A stretch of DNA of 64,000 nucleotides from Beverwykella pulmonaria (Eukaryota; Ascomycota; Dothideomycetes; Pleosporales; Melanommataceae): contig BCHH01000003.1 of NCBI GenBank assembly GCA_001599595.1, positions 4,211,537 through 4,275,536 on the forward strand. Direction: 5' to 3'. Position numbers and translations under genes: made by a program. The notes under the pieces are model-generated. The model was not told the DNA's origin. It saw only the letters and a list, made by a program, of their open reading frames with translations, and did no database searches. Below are positions 34,320 through 43,210 of the stretch, piece after piece (within the stretch, counting starts at the first letter, position 1; each line of letters opens with the position of its first letter).

Positions 34320-36557
34320 ATGGCTACGCCACTGTACTGCACGTCATGTAAGCTCATCGCCGAAGATGAAGATCGACAACATTGGTGGCAGTGGACAGTT
34401 TCACCCACAGACCAATACAACCTTTGTCCACGATGCATTCTTCCGAATAAGTCAAACCGCGAATTCTTGAAGCTCTGCTATCTAGCCGGGCTTGGATCTG
34501 GGTCAGAATTAACCACCACAGAGCTGCGAGATATTCCTCCAATCTGCGAAGGTGATCTTCTCAATCATCCTGGAAGCCAACAATCTTCGTCTACAACAGC
34601 AACAACCTCTTCTAGCCCGACGGGTGCCGAGTATCCCTACTCAAGCTTGAATCCATCTCAAATTCGGGTCCTGACTCTTCTGCCTGGCTCCAAAATCGAC
34701 GCGATACACTGCCAAATGGATGCGCTCGATTTTACCGAGGAATATTCCGACTATTCGGCCCTGTCATACTGTTGGGGCAGCCCCACGCAAGAAATACGGA
34801 AAATACACATCGACGGCTACGAATTTTCAGTTCTGAGGAACCTCTACCACGCTTTGGTGGCCCTTCGAAGACCGAATGACAAACGCCGGCTGTGGATCGA
34901 CGCCATTTGTATTCGCCAAGACGACAGCGTTGAGAAAAGAACTCAGATACCGTTGATGGGCAGAGTATACAGCCAGTGCCAATCGGTCGTAATCTGGCTA
35001 GGAAACTCGACCCCGGGCAGCAACTTTGTCATGCGGTGCATCGGCACACGGGACATTGAGCGCATCCAGACTTTCGCCTTTTTCCACGCATTTACTTCTT
35101 TCTTGAAGCGTGACTGGTTCACACCAGTGGGCGAGCCACCTACGGAGTGGCTGTCTTCAGCAACAGGACACTTTAAGACACCTCAAGACAAGGAATCGGA
35201 TACAGTCCACAGGGATTTGCTAAAGTTCAATATCCTGACTCAGTGGGCTCGAGCAATGACTCAGTCAGCTACCCTCACATTAGACGGCATCCGAGCAGAC
35301 CTAATTGACGAAGGCGACAGGCTCAGAGTACGGCCTCTTTACCATCTCCTGACCAATACCAGTGGTTTAAATGTAACCAGCAATCATGACAAGATTTATG
35401 GAGTCCAAGGCATGATCGACGAGCGTCTTCTCCACCATCTTCCTGTTGACTACGACAGCCCGTTGCAGCAGGTGTACGGGAATGCTGTGGAATACATGCT
35501 CACATACGAGGAAGCTCTCCTTATCTTTCTCCGGTTTCCTATGCCAGCATCAATTGGCGATCTTCGAGCACAGTTGAAGGAGTCTGCCAACGCGTCTGAT
35601 TGGCCGTCGTGGGTGCCAGTCTTCAGCTCCAAAGAAGCCAGTCTCCTCCCTAGCAGTACCGATGACGACTGGGCTTTCCTTTACCCATTCCGTCCTCTCG
35701 ATTTCCAGACTCCCACTATCAAACATTGCAAAGGCCCGAAACCTGAGCCGCAATTCGCCATTTCGGAACAGATGCTGATCTCGATGGGGACCGCCGTGGG
35801 TATCATTGACAATACCATCCAGTCAAGCATGTCGTCGGAACCTATCACTCAGGGAGCAGATCAGAAACGAGTTCGGACTTTGGCCGAAATCGACCATCTC
35901 TGCAGGGCGAATGCTGATGCTCTTGACTTATGTCCAGTCAACGAGGCCTGGATCACCGTTATCTGGGAAGACCTGTTGCTAGGCTATGGAGAACTTGCAA
36001 ATCTAGATGGAGCCCAGTTCCGGAGGGCCGTTGAGGACTCAGTTGGAACTTCAGTTCCTCCCTTTCAAACAACATTGGATGAACAACTCGCGAAGGAAAG
36101 AACAATATCCAGCCTGCGGCAAATTCTAAAATCTCGCGACGTTTACCTAGAGCACAAGAATCCTCATGAGGCCGACGAATTGGAGGATCAGCAAGCAATC
36201 TTGAAAGATATGAGCGCGATACTCCGTCCATCGGCAGAGCAAAACCCGAGGAGGGAATCTGTAGGCACCAAAGCCTTCCGAAGCGCGCTTTGGAGTATAT
36301 TTTCCGACCGCAAACGGTTCTTCACGATGACATCCGCGGGATTGTGGGGTATTGGCCTATGTAATGTCCAGGCGGGAGACGTGGTTGCCTTTCTCTTCCC
36401 ACCCTGGCACATGCCATTTGTCCTGCGCCGAAATGAGGGCGAAGACACGTACAAGATGATCGGACCAGCGATATTACCAAGTAAAAGGCGGATGGCAATC
36501 CTCAAAATGTACCCGAAACTAGCGACGGAGAGGTTTTGCATTATTTGGCATTTTTGA
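34320..36557 (+). CDS. HET-domain protein (heterokaryon incompatibility), second copy
   Basis: A single-exon frame of 745 aa. The start is set at ATG 34320 (MATPLYCTSC); the frame is open further upstream to 34212, but that part lacks conserved sequence. HET motifs are YSALSYCWGSP (about 146-156, with the typical preceding DYSALSY context) and RRLWIDAICIRQDD (about 189-202), followed by QIPLMGRVYSQCQSVVIWLG. The N-terminus has CTSC and CPRC pairs that may form a zinc knuckle. A Ser/Thr-rich linker lies at about 95-115. After the HET domain the protein has GVQGMIDERLLHHLPVDYDS and ends in the DVVAFLFPPWHMPFVLRR segment common to this large HET subfamily. It is not closely similar to the other HET gene (30.6-33.0 kb), so the two are not a recent tandem duplication. 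Intact by all visible criteria. Confidence 0.9.
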   Translation: MATPLYCTSCKLIAEDEDRQHWWQWTVSPTDQYNLCPRCILPNKSNREFLKLCYLAGLGSGSELTTTELRDIPPICEGDLLNHPGSQQSSSTTATTSSSPTGAEYPYSSLNPSQIRVLTLLPGSKIDAIHCQMDALDFTEEYSDYSALSYCWGSPTQEIRKIHIDGYEFSVLRNLYHALVALRRPNDKRRLWIDAICIRQDDSVEKRTQIPLMGRVYSQCQSVVIWLGNSTPGSNFVMRCIGTRDIERIQTFAFFHAFTSFLKRDWFTPVGEPPTEWLSSATGHFKTPQDKESDTVHRDLLKFNILTQWARAMTQSATLTLDGIRADLIDEGDRLRVRPLYHLLTNTSGLNVTSNHDKIYGVQGMIDERLLHHLPVDYDSPLQQVYGNAVEYMLTYEEALLIFLRFPMPASIGDLRAQLKESANASDWPSWVPVFSSKEASLLPSSTDDDWAFLYPFRPLDFQTPTIKHCKGPKPEPQFAISEQMLISMGTAVGIIDNTIQSSMSSEPITQGADQKRVRTLAEIDHLCRANADALDLCPVNEAWITVIWEDLLLGYGELANLDGAQFRRAVEDSVGTSVPPFQTTLDEQLAKERTISSLRQILKSRDVYLEHKNPHEADELEDQQAILKDMSAILRPSAEQNPRRESVGTKAFRSALWSIFSDRKRFFTMTSAGLWGIGLCNVQAGDVVAFLFPPWHMPFVLRRNEGEDTYKMIGPAILPSKRRMAILKMYPKLATERFCIIWHF

Positions 36558-36785
36558 GTCTGCTGGTTCTGCTTTTGGACAAGACGATGTGGGGATGAAT
36601 TGCGTATTGGTTCCTGGATTCATTATGGATGCTGAATCGCCTTGACCACCTTCCGCTGGTACCCAAGCTTTCCTCGACAGTTATTGAAGGCCGTCTTAGC
36701 GACATCTTTAAAGTAATGAGCAGTTACTAATACTTAAAGAGGAGGTCGAGCTTGGTGAACCCATTCGCTTAGCCGAGAGCGTTGA

Positions 36786-37137
36786 GGTATTCCAGGACGC
36801 TAATTGAAGAATCCTACGGCCAACGGGGTTGCCCCGTCCTCTTTGTAACCAAATCCAAGCATAGAATTCCGCGCCCTCGGCGATCTTACTGTAAAGAACC
36901 GGTATCCTCTTCCCCGTATTTTGGAATGCCCCGACGCTTTCGGCCAAGCCAAAGTATGCACAAAACTCGACCTCCTCTCAGGATATTGGCAATTGCGTAT
37001 TGATCCTGAAGACATCGCTAAGATAACCTCCAACACCCGCTAGGGAAAGTTTGAACTCCTGATGATGCCCTTCTCGCCGTACGACCGCTCTCACCTCCTA
37101 TGCTATGATGAATGATTTCTTCGAGTAGGCTGGTAGA
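36786..37137 (+). mobile_element. Decayed Ty3/gypsy reverse transcriptase fragment
   Basis: Several frames together show the gypsy RT core: a degraded PVLFV strand, then TKLDLLSGYWQLRIDPEDIAK, then (after a stop) GKFELLMMPF, matching the family's (V/L)FVKK, DLRSGYWQ and FEFLVMPFG motifs. Stops and frameshifts interrupt every piece, and the catalytic (F/Y)xDD box is not found. It directly follows the second HET gene. No LTR pair bounding this piece was identified. Confidence 0.7.
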
Positions 37138-37260
37138 ACATCGCGGGGTGTGCGAGCAACCGCGTTACTTCGAAGCAGAGGTGACAGAAAACTTTCGAGG
37201 AGCGCCATGTTCCATCACCAAGTTCAAGATCGGCAAATGTAAGCTGGAGGATGGAGGAAA

Positions 37261-37343
37261 AGGTGTCAAGATGTGTATTGTATAGATGACGGACTGATTA
37301 GTCAGTGGTACATCCACGTGACCTGATGGTGTCCTCGGCTTAC
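37261..37343 (+). repeat. LTR-like repeat, copy A (inverted relative to copy B at 41.9 kb)
   Basis: Contains AGATGTGTATTGTAT, TGACGGACTGATTAGTCAGTGG, TCCACGTGAC and TGGTGTCCTCGGCTTAC in this order. The same words occur in reverse complement at 41922-42030, which carries about 25 extra bp with an (AT) run in the middle. Words such as CCACGTGAC and the TG-start of the partner suggest a solo-LTR fragment. Together the two copies bracket the small secreted peptide and UstYa genes. Confidence 0.7.
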
Positions 37344-38755
37344 AGCAAACCTTCCACAATTCGGTCATCGCACCCACCGCAAAGGCCGATTGTTCAGGCT
37401 GGTCTATCCACATATTCCCAGTGTCTTATCTTTAGCCCCATGATAACGAACCCGAGAGCTGGGATTTCCGAGCCGTCAGTCAAATGTGATTCCATGCCGA
37501 GGCTTCTCACTGAGAATGCCCCCATAGACAACGCAACCAAATCTAGACCTTCTTGATAGGACATACCCAACAGACGCTTCGTTCGATTCAATGCAGAAGC
37601 GAACGCAGCGGCAGTACTTTGAGCAATATATCCGAGATCTTAACAAAGCCAACCTATAGAATAAGCGCCATAGGGTATCCTATATCATCCGACATAAGGA
37701 GGGTATACACAATGCGAAAGAGCGTGAGGTTAGGAAGGAAGATTTGTGGGCCTGTATCTCTAGCATAAGGCTAAGCTTCATTCTAACAAACCATAGCTAC
37801 ATTGGGCGCGACTTTCTAGCGACGAGAATTCCATCTAGGCTAACATCTTTCGGAGAAAAGCAAGCCAACGACAAAACCGCTTTCTGGTTAGACATATTCG
37901 GCGTTCCCAGAATGCCTGTTTCGGAAGTGCTCTACTGAAGCCCATTGAGCTGCTGTCTTCGCACGCTGGAACTCGCATTTGGTCCTGTCATGGAATCACA
38001 AAGCTTGAGTTTCACTCCAGTAATCAAGAAAAGCTGCGGGGGCGGTTTGGCGTGCATATTTGCCACCAACGGAGCAACAGAACATAGATCACCTCTGCTT
38101 GCCTTCATTCACCATAGAGCAGGGCTTCACAGAAAAAAACGAGCTATGGAAACCTGATGTGTGAGAGCCTTCGAGAAACTCGAGAAGCGAACCACTGATC
38201 TCTTTGATGACCTATTTTCTGACGTTGAGTGCACTTTTGTCTCGCTAATCATGCACTCAGGTGCTACTATAGGGGTATTCGGAGCCACTGAGTAAATGAA
38301 GATCCCAGGAGCTGCTAGTACGATGTGCCCGCTACTGGTTCTGGGTGAAAAGGCAGGGAAATCCAGAAGTCAAACAGAAAGAAACATCACCATACAGGAC
38401 TAAGCATAGGGACTTTCCTCAAATCCCATGTTCACCAGCCGCCACTCTACAGCATAAATTTCATGACGAGAAAATGGAATTTTCTCAGCGTGCTTGTTCA
38501 TCGAGTTTGTAACAGGGTACAGCTTGTATGCGCACAATTATTCATTAAGGGAGGCCAGTCACTATATACAGACTCGACTAAGACCAATCTAACATAGCAA
38601 TACGGACAGTTTGCAAAGAGCTTCCGATCGCATTCACCACCATAAGCGTCTGCCAGTGTGTCGGCACCTACATCAAGGTAAGTCGATGATGGATTGAGTA
38701 TAGAAATGCTCACTGACCGGACTCAGACTAGGTTTCCAATCTTCTCTCTTCGCTT
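37344..38755. other. Repeat-derived stretch without intact genes
   Basis: No intact gene. A reading frame from 37591 (MQKRTQRQYFEQYIRDL...) runs to a stop at about 37659 and then continues open in the same frame (SYIIRHKEGIHNAKERE...) to about 37755. It looks like a dead coding relic, but I cannot assign it. The remaining sequence to 38500 is probably transposon debris. The last 250 bases are the 3' region of the small secreted protein gene. Confidence 0.4.
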
Positions 38756-39068
38756 CTAAGCCTTCTCTTCTGCGGCCTCTGCATCCGCATCGCGCTTGTA
38801 GTGGCCATAGGTGGCATATTGGCCATACTTTCCATACTTTCCATACTTGTCATAAGTAGTTTTGTAAGAGCCTGATACGTCAGTACCACTGGTTGGATAG
38901 CTCCACATCGTTAAGAGCCTACATACCGTAGCTGGCATACGTGCCTTGTGCCTCAGGGTCGGCAACAGGGGCAGCCTCAGCGTTAGCGGCAGGAGCAGCC
39001 TTGGGGTCGGCGACCGGGGCAGCGAAGGCAGCTGCCGCAAAAGCAAGGACGGCGTAGGTGAACTTCAT
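38756..39068 (-). CDS. Small secreted Tyr-comb protein, candidate RiPP precursor
   Basis: Two exons: 39068-38927 and 38871-38756 (55-nt intron; donor GTATGT, acceptor TATCAG), giving 85 aa. Residues 1-17 form a signal peptide (MKFTYAVLAFAAAAFAA). Residues 18-42 are an Ala/Pro/Asp/Glu pro-region with two PVADP(K/E)A copies. From residue 44 to 72 a tyrosine stands at every third position (44, 47, 50, then 54, 57, 60, 63, 66, 69, 72), mostly as YGK, YGQ or YGH steps. The block ends in a Kex2 site, KR (73-74), followed by DADAEAAEEKA, which resembles Ste13-type X-Ala spacers. This layout (signal, pro-region, aromatic core, KR, acidic tail) is that of kexin-processed peptides and of ustiloxin/asperipin-type precursors. 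A UstYa-type oxidase is encoded 1.2 kb away on the other strand. Alternative: a kexin-cut structural or signalling peptide unrelated to the oxidase. Confidence 0.8.
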
Positions 39069-40294
39069 CTTGAACGGTAATTAGACTGCTTGGGACACGT
39101 GCGGCAAGTGAAGGTCTGAAATTGTGCAGTGAAGACTTTGAAGAGAGCTTAGAAGAGGTGGTCGACAAAGGTACACGACCTGGAGCTCTGTTCTTATAGC
39201 TACATTAGGTAATGAGCTCAGCTCAAGCTAGACCTTGGATCCTCGCAAGCCATTACACACGTTGACGCACGCTGTGGAATCCAGACTGGTGGAAACAAGG
39301 AGCTAGACTGTATGTCATGCTTGGTAGCCATCACGAGGCTTCAAGCTGAAGATGCGAAAGACAAAAGCTATTCAGAAAAAGGTAACAACAAGCATCAATT
39401 ACGCGAAAGGGCGCTGGCGAAGCTCTGCTATACGTGGGGGAGAGCTTTGCCACACGTAGGCCGGCCCTAGTCGTTAGCAGAGATCTATTGATTTCTGCAT
39501 CCGTGGCATTCAGTCTGAGAAAAGCGGCACGTTAATACGTCTGCTCGGTACTTGGTACATGCGCTCAGTGCGCTTTCACGACACAGGGTTTCGCCTGGAA
39601 GATCAATCCCGGTGTGTCCCTCATTCTACCACGTCATGGTCTAAGAATACCGAGCTTCGAAGGCTGAAATCCATTAGTATTGCTGTCATTCAAAGCTTGT
39701 TTCGGAGCGCCTGATGTCGGTGAATGGTGCATAGACTACGCCAACTGGCTCCGACCACCAATCTTCATCCACCACAACATAATTACACCGAAAACTTCAC
39801 GATTGCCGCATCCATGCATCTATCTAACCCCACTTTCTTTGCCATATCGCACAATCACGCCACAGTAAGCCAGGGTATCTTTGATCCGAATCAATAAAGA
39901 CCTAGCCCGCCGATGAAACTTAAACTAAAATCAAGCGAAAGCGCCACGTTCATGCGCTTAACGTTCCCCAAAAGCACGCAAGCTGTCACTTCGCAACTCC
40001 AGATCCACGGATACGAGGCATGTGCTCAGCCTTATACGCCACTCACGATGCTGAGTGGACGACGAAAGCGAGACGTGGAGCTATAGGCGGGGTAGCTTGG
40101 CAGCTGAAGAAGAACAACGCAGTGCTTGCCCTGCATGGGACTACTTGCTTTTTGGGCCGGGTCTTGGGTGGCCGTTCCTTGCATGCGATATTGGTGTCGC
40201 TGGCAAGTTCCACGAGACGTCCACAACCTGTCCTGTCGGGCTCTCCTTATCGCACCTTTCTAACATCAACAACATCGCGTTTGAAGAAAGTACA
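39069..40294. other. Shared divergent promoter region
   Basis: 1.2 kb between the head-to-head precursor and UstYa genes. Both may be driven from here. Apart from the TATA box near 39195, no recognised site is present. The UstYa frame is open upstream to 40055 but without conserved sequence, so 40055-40294 is treated as leader. Confidence 0.4.
39192..39198 (-). promoter_or_regulatory. TATA box of the small secreted protein gene
   Basis: TATAAGA on the minus strand, about 124 bases upstream of the ATG at 39068, a normal distance for a fungal core promoter. It is the only good TATA match in the first 300 bases upstream. Confidence 0.45.
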
Positions 40295-41395
40295 ATGTTC
40301 GGTTGGAAATCAGAGAAGACTGTTGAGTTCACGAGGGTGCCGGGTTCGGAGGACTCTGAAGAGTTGTTAGGCGAGTCTGAGAGGACATCGGTTGAATCTG
40401 GACGATTGCGAGGGCCTTCACAATTGCCATCATGGCTTGCCATAATCACCGTTCTAACGTTCACTGCTGTCAGTTCAGGCGTGATAGGAGCATGGGCAGG
40501 TCGAACATTGTTACTTGACCCGGATCGCTTCAGCATGCGGCATATCTCACAATACTGTAAGTCACCGTCACTCACCGCACCTGCGGCCTCTACTGACATT
40601 GAGCAGCCCCAATTGTTAGCGATGTCGGTGTCACATACAAAACTGTCCGATTCAACGGCTCCTTGATGATGGAAAATGTCTTTCGACAAGACGCTGGGCC
40701 AGAAGTCGATGCGGCGTGGAAGTCCTTGGGAGCCGACTGTGAGCATAATCTCTCATCCTTTCGAAACAATGGTATCACAAGCAACTAACATCCTCATCGT
40801 GAAGACCGTGCGTCTAGGATTCCTGCTGATAAAGCGGCGCAATCGGGACTTGCTCCGGATCAAGTGAAGATCAAGGAAAAGTATGGCGGGGGCTATCCAG
40901 CGAACGTGGAAGGTCTACATCACTTGCATTGCCTTGTAAGCCTTCCAACTGCTGTCCTTCATGAAAGGTACTGAACCTAGGATAGAACCTCCTTCGAAAA
41001 TCGCTGAAATGGAACTTCGACTATTACCAGAAACAAGGATTAGGTCCCTTTTCCAATAACGGAAATATCCTTAAATACCACATCAGTAGGTGTACATGTT
41101 ATTTACAATTCGCAAAATCTAATGATTATTCCAAGCTCATTGCCTCGATATCCTCCGCCAACAACTCATGTGCACCGTTGACATTGGGGTACTTGGACAG
41201 GTATGGTTTCAGCCTAACGACAGCATTCCGAACGTCGAGCCGTTCGTCGACTTCAACACAATGCACAAATGCCGCAACTTTGATGCTATCAGGGACTGGG
41301 CAGAGAAGCATCAACTGCCAGATGAGGAGCACGTTCCCGAGGATTTCTTGGAGTCGCCGAAAGAAGGAGATAAGATATACCATAGTGTGCCATAA
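40295..41395 (+). CDS. UstYa-family (DUF3328) oxidase
   Basis: Five exons: 40295-40556, 40607-40738, 40805-40935, 40986-41085 and 41136-41395, with introns of 50, 66, 50 and 50 nt, giving 294 aa. Short cytosolic N-terminus, then one membrane helix (about 45-67, SWLAIITVLTFTAVSSGVIG). The lumenal domain carries the family pattern: SPIV..VTYKTVRFNGSLM, GPEVDAAWKSLGADYR, KYGGGYPANVEGLHHLHCL and NLLRKSLKWNFDYY. Both diagnostic HxxHC motifs are present and intact: HHLHC (170-174) and HITHC (207-211), the second formed across the last splice site. UstYa proteins catalyse oxidative cyclisation of Tyr- or aromatic-containing peptides in fungal RiPP pathways (ustiloxin, phomopsin, asperipin); others act in non-RiPP pathways. 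The divergent neighbour is a Tyr-rich secreted peptide. No UstYb partner, tyrosinase or methyltransferase lies nearby in this window. Confidence 0.88.
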
Positions 41396-41399
41396 TGTT

Positions 41400-41892
41400 T
41401 TATAGAACGATTTCAACGAAAATCTTCGCAGCCGTGAAGGAAGTTCCGCGCATCTTCCGCTCTTCCTGAACTTCATTCCCCCAGTCTGACATCACCCTAA
41501 CTCTCACTGGCTCCTTCCCACCTACCACTTCACTTTCCCAATCACTTCCAAGCCCCCATACCTTTCTAATAGCTAGGTCAACGTCCTCCGGGATCGCCCT
41601 ACGTCCTACACCCCTGTGTCGCTCAGACAACACAAACTCCATTCTAGGGCGTTCGCTTGGCATAACCAAGCGTAGGCTCCAAGCCAGCCATATGCTCCAA
41701 CACCTCTTTATCCTCAGTGTATCTCGTCACGAAGACGAGACGTATGAGGTTGCAGAATGTCCTGATGTCTCGCTGAAAAGTCCCTATGGAGGTGGCTCTC
41801 CATACCGGGGCGACGAGGCGAGGGGCTTCGTTGTGGTAGGATAGTTGTAAAACGTGGAGGCGGATCTCAGTGGAGAGGGTGTCGATAGACAC
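41400..41892 (-). pseudogene. Small F-box-like gene, split by a frameshift
   Basis: An ATG at 41892 begins MSIDTLSTEIRLHVLQLSY, similar to the start of an F-box motif (LPxEIxxxIL). The frame stops at 41644, but a second frame overlapping there continues (RPRMEFVLSERHRGV...) to a stop at 41400 with similar composition. One base change near 41650-41665 would join them; a missed intron is the alternative. Total would be about 165 aa, short for an F-box protein. It ends only five bases from the UstYa stop on the other strand. Confidence 0.4.
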
Positions 41893-41921
41893 TGTTGGGA
41901 TGGAGGCCAGAGTTTGAAGTT

Positions 41922-42030
41922 GTAAGCCGAGGACACCATAATGTCACGTGGACATGCCACTGACTAATCAGTCCGTCATATATATATATCAGCTGTACAT
42001 ACATCACATACAATACACATCATGACACCT
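41922..42030 (-). repeat. LTR-like repeat, copy B (inverted relative to copy A at 37.3 kb)
   Basis: Begins TGTAAGCCGAGGACACCAT, then GTCACGTGGACATGCCACTGACTAATCAGTCCGTCA, an (AT)6 run, and ATACAATACACATCATGACACC. It is the reverse complement of 37261-37343 apart from substitutions and the added AT-rich part. The segment CACTGACTAATCAGTC is itself nearly palindromic. Confidence 0.7.
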
Positions 42031-42662
42031 CTTTCCTCGATCCACCAGCTTACAGAAGTTGAGTGGTTTGGAGGTCGAGGGGGTGGAGGCGAGCGATATG
42101 ATGTGCACGTGAGAACGCGTCTCGGTTATTTTAGCGCGTGTCTGTGAAACCTGCAACCTCGGCCAACCTGTCGTGAGAAGAGGTGAATCGCAATCTTAGT
42201 CTCAGCTACGGTAGGTGCTTATTTCTATTCCCTTGATGCTCGCTTTCACTCGCTGGGGCCCGCATCTTGTCTTTGGCCAATTTGTTGCCCCATCCCGCAT
42301 TTGTTACCTTCGCCTAATACTCAACAAACAGCAACCACTCTCGATCTCAGCCACAGCCTGAAGCATGCCATATCGCACCTAGCACCAGTGGTGTCTCCGA
42401 AATGCCGTCGTATGAATTTCCAAGCGTAGCCAGGGAAGAAAGACTCATTCTTCGCCCACAGTCTAAAATCGCCCTGCGCAACCATGGTGTGCGGGTAGCG
42501 GGCACTGCAAATAGCGTTCCTGATGAGGTCACACTGCGGCCATCGAAGTCTCACTTGCATTTCGTGGCAGCGTCTGCCGCATTTGAAGACACAACCCCAG
42601 TCCTCATGATCGATTCGGTGTGCAAGCAGAATTCTGAATTGTAGCAAGGGATTCAATACGCC
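42031..42662. other. Intergenic, no gene recognised
   Basis: Short frames occur on both strands (for example 42321-42677 minus and 42402-42644 plus) but overlap one another and show no motif. A GTAAG/CAG-like signal near 42210-42330 could belong to a leader intron of the broken gene that follows. Confidence 0.35.
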
Positions 42663-43210
42663 ATGGAGACAATCCAAGCCCAGGACTCCCTGCTTCGAGG
42701 TATCAACAAAGAACTTGAGTTAAGGAAAGCCAAGCTTCAGCGTTTCAGAGACCAGAGCATCATTGAACAGCTCTTGAGGCTCGTCCGTAGTCTACTTGGC
42801 TCGCATGATGCTCTCTACGATACCTCTCATGTGTTTCGCTGATGATGCTGCCCGGCGAGCTTCGCAGCATCTTATAACGTATTTCACAAACGAGTCGCCA
42901 TGCCTCAAAACTCACCGAAAAGTCAAATTTGTTGGCTTAGACTGGTCGGTCACCCTCGACCCATTCAAGGACCATTCAAGAGAAACTGTCAATAGAGAAG
43001 AATGATCCGAGGACTGTGCTATGCAAGTTTGGCAATATTGACCCCAAGTCTCCAGCCAGCCTACCACTTGAGGGCCTCAAAGCCTTCGCACGTGGGTGCG
43101 AGATCCTTGTCAACTTTCCGGCCCTCAAGAGCTTCACGGTCATCGTACCACACAACGAGGGAATCTACACGCTTGCCGCGAGGTTCATCACCAATATACT
43201 GATCTCGTAA
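42663..43210 (+). pseudogene. Broken gene of unknown family
   Basis: Three consecutive open pieces lie in different frames. 42663-42842 starts METIQAQDSLL and is helical, perhaps coiled coil. 42796-43005 includes KVKFVGLDWSVTLDPF. 42977-43210 reads KLSIEKNDPRTVLCKFGNID and ASLPLEGLKAFARGCEILV. The last reads like genuine conserved protein sequence, and the frames overlap without good splice sites, so frameshifts are more likely than introns. I cannot name the family. Confidence 0.4.

Noticed and set aside
38498..38713. 71-residue minus-strand frame after the small secreted protein
   Set aside because: It lies in the expected 3' UTR, has no motif and no composition resembling a precursor or enzyme.
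40055..40294. Upstream in-frame extension of the UstYa gene
   Set aside because: It begins with a non-ATG codon and lacks conserved sequence; the family N-terminus starts at ATG 40295.
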